Below, piece by piece: positions 42,382-54,478 of a stretch of 64,000 nucleotides of DNA (its first letter is position 1; each line of letters opens with the position of its first letter). The position numbers and the translations under genes were made by a program. The DNA lies in NCBI GenBank assembly GCA_025094145.1, contig JALLLS010000006.1, positions 248,001-312,000 on the forward strand, given 5' to 3'. The DNA comes from Spinellus fusiger. Lineage: Eukaryota > Mucoromycota > Mucoromycetes > Mucorales > Phycomycetaceae. The notes beneath the pieces were generated by a model. The model was not told the DNA's origin. It did not search any database and was given only the letters and a program-made list of their open reading frames with translations.

Positions 42382-43853
42382 ATGAGCCAAAATGTTGGAC
42401 AAAGACGTCAAGGAGAGAAATTATTACTCTTTAACCTCAGACCTGTCAACGGTCTCTCATCCGTAGATATCATGCCATCTACTTCTGTGACCCCAAACTA
42501 CAGACCACCTGAGACAGCGGTTATGGAACCAGCAAAACTTTTACGATCGCAACCTAAAATACCAACAACAACAAAGATAGTGATTCGTCAACAGTCTGGG
42601 GATGACTCTTGGGTGGACTCTCATTCTAATAACGACTCAAGTACAAAGAACTCTCGCTTGAAGAAGAAGAAATCCCTTTCTGATGTTGCCATGAGTCCAT
42701 GGTAACAATAACACGCTCTGGTTGTAGTGGAGTCTTGCTTATCTCTCATTCCTCATGGCAATAGTCCCACCCCACCACTGAAGCTGTGGTGTCTTGCTGA
42801 TTTTGAGATTGGCAGAGCACTAGGACAAGGAAAGTTTGGTCATGTCTTTCTTGCAAGAGAGAGACGCAGTGGCTATGTTATTGCCTTGAAGGTTCTCTAT
42901 AAGAAAGAACTAGCAAAGAATGGAGTGAAGAAACAGTTGCGTAGAGAAGTGGAGATACAAGGCACATTGAGGTGAGGGGACTAGTTTGCAGTAGGACAGT
43001 ATCTGTGCATCAGCCATAGTGCTCTATACTGTGTCTTATCCTACTGTGTCTTATTCTACTGTCTAGGCATCCGAATATACTGCGGCTTTATGGCTACTTC
43101 CATGACAAAACAAGGGCATTTTTGATTCTAGAATTGGCTGCTAAAGGAGAACTCTATAAAGAACTACAAAGACAAGTGCGATTTCCAGAAGAACTGGCTT
43201 CAAGAGTATGTGACTCATTTGAAGTGACTTACCACTGACTCTCATCCCTCTTGTTGCCATGGTAGTATGTAGCACAGATGGCCAATGCACTCCTCTATCT
43301 CCATAGCAAACGTATAATCCACAGAGACATTAAACCAGAGAATCTGTTGCTAGGCACAAAGGGAGAATTAAAGATTGGTGATTTTGGCTGGTCCGTCAGA
43401 ACAGAACTTGCAGAGTAGGTCCTTTCAAATGTAGAACTTGCTATACTAATCTAGGGTGTGAGTGGGTAGATCAAGAAGAAGTACTTTGTGTGGCACTCTG
43501 GACTATCTTCCACCTGAGATGGTAGAAGGTCGTAGTCATAATGAGAATGTAGATATATGGTCTCTTGGAATTCTTTTGTATGAGATGATCTGTGGCAGTC
43601 CACCCTTTGAAGATGAGAGCAGCCACGAAATGACCTATCAACGCATTATCAAGGTAGATTTGAAGATCCCTTCTTTTGTAAGCAGAGATGCTGCTGATCT
43701 GATTCGCCAGGTAAGTCTGCTTTATAGGAAAGAGACTGACATGCGCAGCTACTCCAATATAACTCTTCCAATCGCCTGCCATTGAGCCAGATTTCTTTAC
43801 ACCCATTTATTACAAAATATGCCTATACAAAAGAGCCAAAGAGCCATGTTTAG
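42382..43853 (+). CDS. Aurora-type serine/threonine kinase
   Basis: Six exons (42382-42701, 42765-42971, 43067-43205, 43266-43414, 43470-43710, 43749-43853) give 386 residues. A basic, Ser/Thr-rich N-terminus of about 110 residues precedes the kinase domain: '[20 protein letters not shown]' (glycine loop), '[12 protein letters not shown]' (ATP Lys), '[15 protein letters not shown]', 'IGDFGWSV', '[14 protein letters not shown]' (activation-loop Thr) and the end '[13 protein letters not shown]'. 'GWSV' and '[11 protein letters not shown]' are hallmarks of Aurora kinases (Ipl1 in yeast), which control chromosome segregation as part of the chromosomal passenger complex. The TA target of a transposable element lies six bases after the stop codon. 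Confidence 0.92.
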
Positions 43854-43860
43854 TCGTCTA

Positions 43861-45845
43861 CACACCAGGAGATTTTCTGGCCCTTAAGCGGTGATATCTC
43901 CTCCCTTTTACGAGGGTCCCAAATTTTGCCCTTTTATGGAATTGTATTTAAAATCAAAGCTTTGCAAGTATCTAAATTATTATTTCCTTTTGTGGATACC
44001 TCACTATCAAATTGTATTATCAATGGAATACAGTGTTGATGAATAGAATTGTTTATTTTAATAGTATAGATAATACTCTATTATGACTATAACTACTGCC
44101 CAAGTGCATTCCCTCATAGCAATAGAGTCTATACCCTAGAATCCTTAGGATTTATCATTGGGAGATAGATAACCATGCTCAGGAGTATACCCTAGACATT
44201 ATTGACAGTATAGAAGAAAGAAGAAGACCAACTGAGACTGATTTGATAAGAGTCTTTACTTGCCTAATAACAATGCAATGAATGTCTTGTGGAATACAAT
44301 GAGCTCAAGCCCAGATGAAGACACTGATTACCTTTTTATCACTAGAATAGTCTTTGGTGGTGTCTATCACCTTCTATTGTTTCTCTTTGTTAATAATGGC
44401 ACAATACCTTGCTCAGCTATGCTCATATTGACGAGTATTTGAGTGTTATATGTGGGCTTAAGGATAGCACATGTTAAACATTAAATGCAGTGATTGAGTT
44501 GCAATGTCAAGTTTACTTCTTCTTTTATCCAACTTTATAGTGTTTAATTGCACAGTCCATAGTCAATGCCAAGACAGACAGGCAGTGAAAAGGTTCTTTT
44601 CAAACACATTAGCCAACCAAAGAAATAATATAAATTCATTGTTCATGTATTTCCTTTTATATCCCAAAAATATTCTGTTGACATAAGACAAGAGACACAC
44701 AGGACCTCGTAAGGCTGGTTACTCGTACGGAGATTGACAGAAAAGAGAAGGGTATGGAGTGACAGAAGGCAAACTGGTGGTTGGAATAATAATGGCACCA
44801 ATGTGGGAATATAGAAAGAAAACAAGTCTAAAACAAGAAACAGTCAGCTATGGTTTTTATAGAACATCCAAGCAAATTAGGAAGGGTGACAGCCATACGG
44901 ATCCTGGTTATTCACGGTGTTTATCTGCTGTATATGAAAAAATGGTCAATATATTAATAAATGGTGGCATAAAATACAATAAGTATAGAAGAAAGAAAAC
45001 AAAGCAACATAGAGAGAGGCACAAAAAGAAGAGAGACCGCAATACGAGAGGTAGAAAGGAAAGAACAAAGAACAAAGGCAGGAAGTAGGTGCCAGTGCAA
45101 AGGTAATACAACACACACATAGATTACGTTGATACATTTTGAACTAATTATTTTTACTATTATTTTATTATTGAAAAGGGGTATTGGCACCTAGAAAGAT
45201 TGGAGTATGATCCTACCAATCTGCAAGTCGTTGCTTATGACATAGGAATAAAGGTAAAAGATACTATCAAATTTAAAGGTCATGAAAATGGTTCGACAAG
45301 AATTTTATATCAATCATTGAAAAAGAGACAAAAGGGTAAAGATCTTCTCGTGGTTGATGTCGATGAGTTCCGAACATCAAAGGTGAGCATGATTGACTTC
45401 TCACCCAATATGAAAAGCTCTTCTAACAGTTACTCTGTTTTATTTTGTTGTTCTCAAGATCTGCCACACTTATAACACAAACAACCTCACCGAAGTGTTC
45501 ATAAATTTCAACAGTATCTGCGCTTGCCCAAAGTTATGGAATTGTTTGGAACAGAGATGTGAATGCATCAAAGAATATCTATACAATTGCAGAAGAGTGT
45601 TTAAATGGTCGCCACTGACCAGCTCCATTTTGTAGAAAAGAATAGATATTTGTATTCATATTATATATCGCCACATAGGTGGTTTCCTTCGGGATTCAGA
45701 TATTTACAGATAGATCTACATAATCTTTATTTAAAAACTAACATGAATACATCTTAATTTATTTTCACACCTTTTCAAATCGATGTCATTTCTTAAACAA
45801 TTGTATTTCGACTTTCTTTTTATATCCTAAAGATCTCCTGGTGTG
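43861..45845 (+). mobile_element. TA-flanked element carrying a TnpB/Fanzor-like nuclease remnant (copy 2)
   Basis: CACACCAGGAGATTTTCTGG starts at 43861 after TA (43859-43860). The other end finishes CCTGGTGTG at 45845 before TA (45846-45847). It is the same family as 3226-4560, in opposite orientation. The nuclease-like exons occupy its right part (45050-45618). The left part is AT-rich with no readable domain. A 450-bp relative at 62823-63268 matches its left end for over 100 bases (for example the 'GATAATACAATTTGATAGTG' block), showing a common ancestor. Confidence 0.75.
45050..45618 (+). pseudogene. TnpB/Fanzor-like RuvC nuclease, C-terminal exons (copy 2)
   Basis: An exon ending at about 45101 ('RQEVGASAK') is followed by 45179-45382 ('GYWHLERLEYDPTN' ... 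'KDTIKFKGHENGSTRILYQS' ... 'LLVVDVDEFRTSK') and 45459-45618 ('ICHTYNTNNLTEVF' ... 'VWNRDVNASKNIYTIAEECL'). The middle exon is intact here, unlike copy 1. The last exon carries one extra C in a C run (about 45518), which shifts the frame before 'WNRD'. The second Cys of each zinc pair is Tyr, as in copy 1, so the ancestor of both already lacked them. The family link rests on the DEFxTSxxC and WNRDVNAxKN signatures. Confidence 0.6.
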
Positions 45846-45893
45846 TAACCTATAGCCTATCTACATATACACTTTATTATTATTATTATTACT

Positions 45894-46171
45894 ATGACTA
45901 CCGCTACCCCCACTGATGGGTCTTGTAAGATCAACATTAATTATAATTCATTATAGAGCATGTCTTAATTATAGAGCATGTCTTAATTATAGAGCATGTC
46001 TTAATTATAGAGCATATTTCTCTTTATAACCCATAGAGAGAAAGACCAGTGGCCTACCGGAGTCTGAAGTCAAAGACGGACTTGGAAATCCGCCTTGATG
46101 ACTCGCTTGCCTCACCCCCCACTGACAGACAGATGAAACAAGCCTTTTTGGCTGAAATCCACTCCCAATAA
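45894..46171 (+). CDS. Putative small protein of about 52 residues, one intron
   Basis: Joining 'MTTATPTDG' (exon from 45894) to 'ERPVAYRSLKSKTDLEIRLD' and 'SPPTDRQMKQAFLAEIHSQ' (exon ending at 46171) gives a hydrophilic protein with sensible composition. The donor needed (GG|GTCTTG) is weak, so the model is tentative. The proposed intron contains an 18-bp tandem repeat. I do not recognise the protein. It begins about 47 bp beyond the end of the transposable element. Confidence 0.3.
45951..46017 (+). repeat. 18-bp tandem repeat, about 3.7 units
   Basis: The unit TTATAGAGCATGTCTTAA is repeated without change three times, followed by a partial fourth copy. It is unlike its surroundings and has no coding sense. 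Confidence 0.9.
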
Positions 46172-46697
46172 GAGATGAAAGAAAGAAAAGGAAAAAAGAA
46201 ACCCACCCCCAATAAGCACACAGGATGTACTTTTACCTGCAATTTCCATTTGAGCTCATAACAACAAGCCTCCTACTCAAGCAGTCCCAGTCCCATGACG
46301 TAATAGACTGATGGAGACTAAATAGATACTGCGTAAGACCCTCCCCCACCCTGCAACAGAGCTTGACAAAGTTCAGACTCACTGACATAATATTAGGCTT
46401 CTTTTCCTCTTTTATTCAACAAAATATATATAAATATATTAATATAAATATATATAAATATATATAAATATAAATATCTTTACTGGGCCACTCATTTATA
46501 TTTTGTAGAGTCTCGAATAGAAAAGTAAGTCCAGTAAAGACAAAAAGATATATCCACTACTCAATAAAGAAGCGATTGGTTTTCTTCTATAGAAATAAGT
46601 AAAAAAAAAGAAGGAAAAAAGAAAAAGAAAAAGAAAAATCTCTCAGTAGCACTTCTCATCGCCGACTTCTTTCTCATTTATCTCTCTCCAACCCCAA
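46172..46697. other. Upstream region of PAT1
   Basis: The stretch contains a TATAAATA-type tandem (about 46425-46475) and A/G-rich runs (46600-46640). No separate gene is visible. Confidence 0.4.
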
Positions 46698-48114
46698 ATG
46701 GGTGATTCTTTCTTTGGGTAAACAATACACACATCACCCTATCAGACAAGACTCACCTTCTTGCCCTCTTTTTATATATATATTATTTCTGTATTCTAGG
46801 TTCAATACAAAGCTGCCACCCTTGAGCAATGACCAACAACGACAGTCGCCTAGGAATGAAGGGATCAGAACTCAGACAAGACACGAACACGAACACACTG
46901 GAAGAAAGAGTCATCTGCAACAAAACTACAACCCAAACGACACAGAGGTGTATGACTTTCGATCCATGCAACATGGACTGGAAGAGTATGAAGAGCCCAA
47001 CGACGGCTTGGGTGACCAACTTGTAGAAGAGGGCGATGACTTTAATGACGAAACATTTGGAGCCCTTCCTGCTGGTACAGTACAGTGGCTGTGTTGGGTT
47101 GGGGATTCTATGCAGTCTATGGGCTTAGTGTGTATGTTTAGGCCAAGACTTTGACTTTGCTGCCAATACGGAAAAGTTCACTTCCAATATTACTGAAGAA
47201 GAAGCCTTTTTTATCAAGCGTCCAGCAAAAGAAGATCAAGGTGGGTGATTTTATTATTATTATTATTATAAAGAACAAGTGTATTCATTTTCTTAGGTCG
47301 ACCCATCCACTCGACGCGCTCGCCCTGGACGATTCCCTCGGGACGTACAGGTAGTCCTTTGAGTGGTCGTGCGATGGCAGGAGATATGCGCACCTCAGGC
47401 ACGAAGGAGTCAGGAAGGATGTACAGTGATGTAAGTGGTGTAGAGACAAGAGTCTTGTGATTAATATCTACTGTCTATCTGTTGTTTTGAACGCAGTCTT
47501 CTCCCACCACGCCTTCTGCCTCCATCTGGGGTAGTTTTGGTGGTGCTCTTTCTTCTGGTAGGATGAATTGTGTAGTCTACATCACATTAGAAGAAGAAGG
47601 AGGAGGGAACATCTTTACTCATACATTTGTAGAGCGTGCATTTAGTCCATTGAGTGGCAGTAGTTCAGGTGGTTTGTCTCCTTTTACAGGCCGTTCTCAG
47701 TCTCGTCCACCTCCACAACCATCGTCGTACGCCCCCACACCTCCGCCAGGTCTCTCTCCTTCTACATCATTTGAGCAGCAGCAACAGCAACAGCAGCAGC
47801 AACAGCGCCGTGGACAGCAGCCACACCTTTTGGAAGACATTGAAGCAGAATTACAGCGTCAAGCCAACACAGGTAGATTTATGCATGAACACCAGAGATT
47901 CCATCAGGAAACAGAGAATGGAAAGAAGATGCTGAGTCTGGCTGAAGTGGAAGCGAGTCTCTTGGGAGGAGGAGGACATCCAGCGAAAGGATCGCCGCTT
48001 CAACACCCTCACCCACAACTACAGCTATCCAGAGAACAGGGCATGGGTCATTTTAGAGTGGGAGGTCCTGATCCTATGCAGTTGATGGCTATGCAACAGC
48101 AGCAGCAGCAATTC

Positions 48115-48176
<62 letters not shown>

Positions 48177-50284
48177 ACAACAGCAGCAGCAACTCCACCA
48201 TCAACAGCAACAAGATAGGATAGACCCAGTGACATTGGAAAGAGAAATGAACCGAAGACAGCACCAGAGAAAGGCAATACAGTGGCAGTGGAAACACATA
48301 GACATACAAGAAAAAGCTCATCCTCTTCTTCTTCCTTAGCCCCAGTACAATGGCCTGATGACCCAGCAAGACAAGGACTTTATCAATCGGATTCAGCTGT
48401 CTCAATTGGCTTCAGATGACCCCTTCACTGAAGATTTCTACTACCAAGTCTACTCTTCTCTTCGCCAACGTGCTGGACTGCCTACATGGTCAGCTCCAAA
48501 TGATGGCACAGTCAAGGGACGTGGAAGGAGAGAAGAAACGACAATGCAACGGATGCAGCAACAATTACAGCGTATTGTGAATGATGCCAAGCGACGTCCA
48601 AAACAGAGTCAAGGTAAGAGGAGAACAGAGACATTGGAGAGGCAATTCCTTCTCTTTTATTTGTTTATTTGTTTTTTGTTTGTTCTAACGGGCTGTGATG
48701 GCTAGTTTCTTTGGAAGGCGCTCTTGGTACCATTGCATCCTTGACTGTTCGAAATCCTCGCCAGGTCCTGCAGGTGTCTGATAAGAAAATGCCTGTCAAT
48801 GCCACTGCCGATGGATCTCCCAGCTTACAGGAAGCAGTTCAGACAGCGCATGCAAGTATTCTTTATTATTGCTATTATTATTACTATTTTTTGTTGTTGT
48901 TGTTGAGATTGTGTCCTAACCACAGCCACAGAATATCAAGCCCACACTGTCTTCGTTGAATGACCGCCGATGTATTCTCAAGATCACTGAGGCCATCTAT
49001 GACTGTGTGTTGCAGATTGAGCAGATGCGTAGACAGGGAACACCCAAACTTCATCCAGGACAAGAGGAGGAACATGAAGAAGCACTTGTAGCATGGTAAG
49101 TTCCCTCTTTCATTCTTCTTCTTGAAGACTCAGTGTCTATCGTATGACCACAGTATAGTCTTTCCTGCTATATATATGTATATATATGTACATACATACA
49201 TATACATTATTTTATTTATTTATTTTCACCACAGGAATGAAGCCTATAAAGAAAAGGTTTATAAGCTGTGGGGCTCCTTGAGAGTACTGGATACAGTCGA
49301 TGGCAGGTAAGCAGCCCTTGTACCTACTGTTGCTTTTTATAAGAAGAAACTCATCCATCCCATCTATTGAGTCTTCCTTTGATTATTTCCATCATGTCCA
49401 CGGGTAAAGGAAAGAAAGTCATCCCACGTATTGTACGCTATCTGGAGCCTGACCATACTCTGACGACGGTGACGATGATTGTTGCCCACTTTGAACAACT
49501 GCAGGTCTGCCAGCATGTCATCTATCCAGGCACACAGGTAGCCAATGCCGAGGAAGCAAAGAAGCAGCTGTTTGTTACCTATGAAGATGTAGAACTGTTC
49601 ATGAACACAGCTGCGCCTGCTCTTCTTGGGTTTATTAGTGAGTCTTCTCTGCGTGTTATCAATGGCCTGTTCCGGGTGTTTCTGGAGAAGAACAGTGTGG
49701 AGAGAGTGGTTCAGAGCAGGCCTGGTCTGGCATTCTTGGCCATGCTTCTGTCCCGTGCAGAGATACTCAAGCAAGGAGGAGGCGATGGAAAAAAGGGCGG
49801 TTCTCCTTCCTCCATAGAATTGGCACTATGGCAAGAGCTGTACTCAAGGCTCTTCCATCAATTACAGGGTCGCTACTCTACTCTCTTCCCTTCTTTGTAT
49901 TATCTTGTTCCTATCCACGCCAACATGAGCATGATGCAGTTATCATTGGAGTTGGATGATGTTTATGTCTGGCAGTTCTTGGCTGCTATGGCAGTGGGTG
50001 CATCCATGGAGCAACAGCACATTCTTGTGACTCAAGTCAGGTATATATAAAAGAGGGCTCTGTTGTGTAGATAAAGAGAGAGATTTAGAGATTTAGAGAT
50101 TTAGAGATTTAGAGAACTTGCCACTCACTATGGATGAATGTGTAGGGAGCGTGTCATGGAGAATATTGTCTTGGCTCACAGTAACCGTCTTATGGCACCC
50201 CAATCTACCCAAAGAATAGCCAATGTCAACCTATTCTTGCATGCATTAGGTCTCGATGCTTCCCAAGTAACTGTACCTCGATAG
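46698..50284 (+). CDS. PAT1: mRNA decay/decapping activator PAT1
   Basis: Twelve exons (46698-46717, 46800-47074, 47142-47240, 47297-47430, 47497-47557, 47633-48273, 48340-48613, 48706-48851, 48932-49095, 49235-49306, 49372-50040, 50146-50284) give 897 residues. Pat1 links deadenylated mRNA to decapping (Lsm1-7, Dcp2, Dhh1) in P-bodies. Signs: N-terminal 'MGDSFFGFNTKLPPL', an acidic stretch, 'LLEDIEAELQRQ', a long Gln run coded by CAG/CAA (about 48090-48220), 'QYNGLMTQQDKDFINRIQLS', and the helical C-terminal domain ('KGKKVIPRIVRYLEPDH' ... 'RVMENIVLAHSNRL'). Two introns must use GC donors to keep frame: 48274 (AAG|GCAATA) and 48852 (CAT|GCAAGT). Confidence 0.9.
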
Positions 50285-50572
50285 TTTTGTTTCTTTCCTC
50301 CACTATTTTTTTTCCCATTATTAAAAAGTAAGATATTAATATTTCTGAACATGTTTTTTTATTATTATTATTGTTATAATGGACGATGGGTGGTATTTAT
50401 AGAGAGATTGAGAGAAGGGACAAAAAGAAATGAGAAAGAAAAACAAACAAACGATAAAGAATAAAACAATAGAATTCAGTGGATATGTATGAATCAATAA
50501 ACAAAGAGTTGAGTGTGGAATTGAACAAGAGAGAAAAAGAAGATGGGATAAAAGGAAATTAGAGACTCTTCT

Positions 50573-52943
50573 TTAGTCAAAACCAGAGAACACCGTATGG
50601 GCGCTGGACATATGCACCATGCCAGTATCCAAATCAATAGCATAGCATAGAAATGCTGCATCAATACTAGCCACCCTGCAATAAGAAACAAGCTTCTCAT
50701 CCTGCCACTTACATGCTCATCATAGTATAGGAGAAGAACTGGGCTATATACATTGGTACAATAGCAGCCATCATCCCAATAATATAGCCTTGGGAGTGAA
50801 GATGATGGGTGGCAAAGACATAGGTGCCCAGCCCAGAAATAAAGGAAATCACCACAGCACCAACGTAAAGAATGAGTTTTGTTAACAGATCTAGATGGAA
50901 TGGGATACATTAAGTCTATGAAGAAGGAACATTGCCAAGGATTACCTCCCAACAGACCCGACAGGAGATTCCTTCTAAACATCCTTGTACCGGATCTTGC
51001 TGAGCCGTAGAAGCTCTCGCCAGTAATACCTGACAAACTAATAGTATAGTGGTTGATCTGACTGACCAGTGCCTCTAAATAGGCAAGGACAATAGACACA
51101 ATCCATACAAAAGGCCTGCTCTTCTTGACATACTAGCACACTATTATATTTCTGTGTCTCAGCAACACCACCTACCTTTTTCAGATACTGGGTAAGTAAG
51201 TGCATGGCCTGGACAAGGGTAAGGATAAGCCCACCCACTGCCAATGTACCAAGAGAGGTGGTGGATCCTCTTAAGAGTGAGCTCTTCCATACCTCACCAT
51301 TAGTCAATGTGGGCTCATGTCTAGTAACAATCAGTCATTGTCCCCATACACCAAAGGTTACCTGTGGAAGTACCACTGGGCTGTGATAGCAGAAAGAGCA
51401 AATCTAAGAGGGGTTCATAAGCCAACCACTCTTACTAATAATAATAACACTGATAAAAACACTGATAAAAAATGTTAATCAGTTACCTTTGCATGTTGAT
51501 CAGTACAGCTGCTGTCCACATATAGATAAACACATAAAATACCACCAGCAGAGTGACATGGTCATGGACAATCCAAATGGCTAATGTTCTTCCATGAGTC
51601 CGTGGTCTTTTTTTTTCCTTTCTTCTCTTGAACTTACCTGGCTGCGATGTCTTTTGTACATAGCCCAACAGCCACAGACGACTGAACAGTACCAGCCACA
51701 GAGCAGAAAACCCAACAAACACACACAGTAGAATTAAGGAGACAATAAGAATGCCTGGATTGGATTGCAATAAATCACAAGCAAACTGTCTGTGTTAATG
51801 CCGTCGTTATCTCATTCTCTTACTTCAATCACAGCAATGGTCTTTTGAATACGATGTCTGCCACTCAACACCATTTTCACATAGACAAGACCCACCGCCA
51901 ATGGGACAAAGGACAAGAAGGTCAGACTAAAGACACAGGGAGCGTAAGATGGGTGTGCACATCCCTACACATCTAACCTTGTATCCTGAGAAGAGGGCTG
52001 GCTGTCATAATAATAATAGCTCTGGAATGATTCTACAAGTGTCCACAGAAACAGGCCCACCAGCACAACAGGCACACACACCACTGTCCCCCACACAATC
52101 GCCTGTCCATGTCAGTCTCTTCTTACGACAGCACTGCTTACCTTTGTACATCTGTGCAGGACAAAGAACCAGCCTGCACCCACTATAAAGGTGGCTGCCA
52201 CCATCATCGACAGGAGTCCTGCACTGTCAGAGATGACCCTGAAGGTGGATCCTCTGGCTACTCTATCCAATGCATGGCTCTTTCACTTGAGAATGATGTG
52301 TCTATTGTCAGTGGACCTTACATCGGTAGTGCCTAGAACAACTCCACCAGTAATGAGATAGACACCCAGTGCCAACAGATATAGTATCCCAAACAGAGGG
52401 TCTTTGTACTTTCTATCGATAACGGGTGTTGTTCTTTTGGGTGGTATCTACAGTCTATTAGTGTCTAGAATAACAGAAGCACAATTTTACCGCTGCGGTT
52501 GTAGGAAGAAGAGACTCTGACAGGAGGGCTTTACCAGACGTGCAGGGGGATGTAGGAAGAAGAGGAGTGTCTAGGTAGATGGCAGAAGGTTTCTAGAGTG
52601 GGAGGGCTCACTTAATCATACTGGACATCTCACAAGACACACTCACTGGACTCTCTTCATAGTCAGACACAGCCATAGAGGCAGACGCAGCCATAGACTC
52701 TTCTTGCAGGTCATGGCCATCAAACAAAAGTTGGCTTGTATCGGAATATGCATTAGAGTGCGTCAATGGGATACTCTCTCCCAAAGCGTCCTGTGGTAAT
52801 GAATAGAACAGACTGTGTGTGCCTGTCTCTCCCTGGTCAGAGTGACTCATCTGCGCATAGGAAGAATAGGCTCTACTAGGCAGCAGAAGACTGTGCCTTA
52901 GTGCTGAAAGGGCTTTGGACATGATGGGCAATGACTGCTCCAT
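50573..52943 (-). CDS. Choline transporter-like protein (CTL/SLC44, Pns1-like)
   Basis: Thirteen exons give 593 residues: 52943-52622, 52570-52491, 52447-52322, 52279-52142, 52102-51978, 51926-51824, 51785-51638, 51580-51487, 51403-51362, 51320-51176, 51123-50946, 50890-50713 and 50675-50573. A Ser-rich cytosolic N-terminus is followed by 'DRKYKDPLFGILYLLALGVY', then about ten membrane segments. Family landmarks are 'YMWTAAVLINMQRFALSAIT', 'AQWYF', 'GTLAVGGLILTLVQAM', 'INHYTISLSGITGESF' and 'ASIDAAFLCYAID'. Whether fungal Pns1 proteins carry choline is unsettled, so I call the family and not the substrate. Two intermediate don/acceptor choices (E1-E2, E3-E4) are less certain. It converges on PAT1. 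Confidence 0.82.
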
Positions 52944-53198
52944 AAGGTTTATTTCGTAGTAGGTAGAAACAGGTAATGTTAGAAAGGTTCAACTCTACTG
53001 CCCAAAAGAAGCACACACTGGGTTATGCAACTGAATCCCGTGACTCCAACGTGATCCAACCATGGCGCTTGATCATTTTCAGGAAGAGAAAGAAAAAAAA
53101 AAGAGAAAAGAGAGTCGCCCCTTCTCTTGATTCTGATTGGTCAGTGATCGAAAATTTTTTCGCTACTATTTTTTTGGTAGTGCGTAAAGCGATTAGGG

Positions 53199-53206
53199 TA
53201 TAAAAG
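53199..53206 (+). promoter_or_regulatory. TATA box of the CCHC zinc-knuckle gene
   Basis: TATAAAAG lies 52 bp before the start codon at 53258, a typical distance for a short 5' leader. An inverted CCAAT (ATTGG) is present about 63 bp further upstream (near 53137). The region lies between two divergent genes. Confidence 0.6.
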
Positions 53207-53257
53207 CCTCCGGTGGTCGTTATTGCAAACTCCCTCTTTCCACTTTTACTCATCGTC

Positions 53258-54188
53258 ATGTCTTTCCGTCCTCGTGGTTGTTACAAGTGTGGTGAATGCA
53301 AGTAGTTTTTCTCCTCTCTCTTGTTGTGTTGTGTTGTGGTTTGGGTTAAATCACCAGTCGTGCGCGTCACTTTTTTTTTATTATTGTTTTGGTTTCTAAT
53401 GACTGCGTTTCTCATGATCTTACAGCCGGTCATCAGGCCAAGGATTGCCAAAAGTCGGAATCTGTTTGGTAAGACACAATGAAAACGATAAGCAAGGGTG
53501 GACTCTGTTCAACTGACTCTTTACTTTTACTCTTATTACACTATAGCTACAACTGCAACCAGGAAGGTCACTTGAGCAAGGACTGGTAAGTTGTTTGCTG
53601 GGTGTGGGCGTTGCATTGTCAGGGCATGGAAGATTCACTAAGGATTCCTTTTCTTTCTTTATAGCTCTGAGCCCCGTGCTGAGAAGACTTGCTACAAGTG
53701 CAACATGCCCGGTCACTTGGTAAGTGCCCACACGACACGGACTCTGTACCCTCTAGGCACTAGGCACCTCTCCACGTATTCATTTCCTATTGTTTCTGTC
53801 TAGTCTCGTGACTGCACCGAGGGTGGTGCTGATGCTGGACCTTCTTGCTACAGCTGTGGCAAGACTGGCCACATCTCCCGTAACTGTACCGAAGAGCCTT
53901 CCAGAGATGGTAACAGCCGCTCCTACGGTGGTTACAGCAACGTAAAGACCTGCTACAGCTGTGGCGGTACTGGACACATGAGCCGTGACTGCAGCAGTGG
54001 TGGTCAGAACCAGGGTCCCAAGTGCTACAACTGTGGTCGCATTGGCCACATCTCCAGAGACTGTGATGGTGCCCAGCAGGAAAAGACCTGCTACAAGTGC
54101 CAGCAGACCGGTCACATCGTAAGTGCTCTCAATGGAATGCATTTTTTTCTTACTCTTTTACTAGTCCCGTGACTGCACCGATGCCTAA
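53258..54188 (+). CDS. Seven-knuckle CCHC zinc-finger protein (Gis2/CNBP/Byr3 type)
   Basis: Six exons (53258-53297, 53426-53468, 53547-53585, 53665-53719, 53804-54118, 54165-54188) give 171 residues. Seven C-x2-C-x4-H-x4-C knuckles follow one another, for example 'CYKCGESGHQAKDC', 'CYNCNQEGHLSKDC', 'CYSCGKTGHISRNC' and 'CYKCQQTGHISRDC'. Such proteins bind single-stranded nucleic acid and act in translation and stress responses. Introns split knuckles 1, 2, 3 and 7 and also fall near their ends, which is why no single long open frame covers the gene. The first intron must use a GC donor (GAAT|GCAAGT) to keep frame. Confidence 0.92.
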
Positions 54189-54478
54189 GGGTAGACAAAA
54201 TTATATTGGATAGTGGGACGGATACTCTTTTTATTTTGCTTCAGACATCTAATAATAAATTCAAGTCAAAAAGAGTCACTTTATTTTATTTTATTCAGTA
54301 TGTACGATAATAGTAGTATGTAATAGGGACAAAGACAGATGAACTGTGATGAAGCACGGTGTTTTTTATGTCTAAAAGCAGTCCCCCAGAGAGAAGAGAA
54401 GAGAAGAGAAAAGAAGAGAAAAGAAGAGAGGGTGGTGGGTTTGTGCAGGAAGATGTTTTTTTTTTCTTTTCTTGACAT

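Noticed and set aside
47654..48405. Poly-Ser/Asn, poly-Leu and poly-Ala open frames over the PAT1 glutamine run
   Set aside because: They are other frames of the CAG/CAA repeat. The poly-Gln frame is the one joined to PAT1 motifs on both sides.
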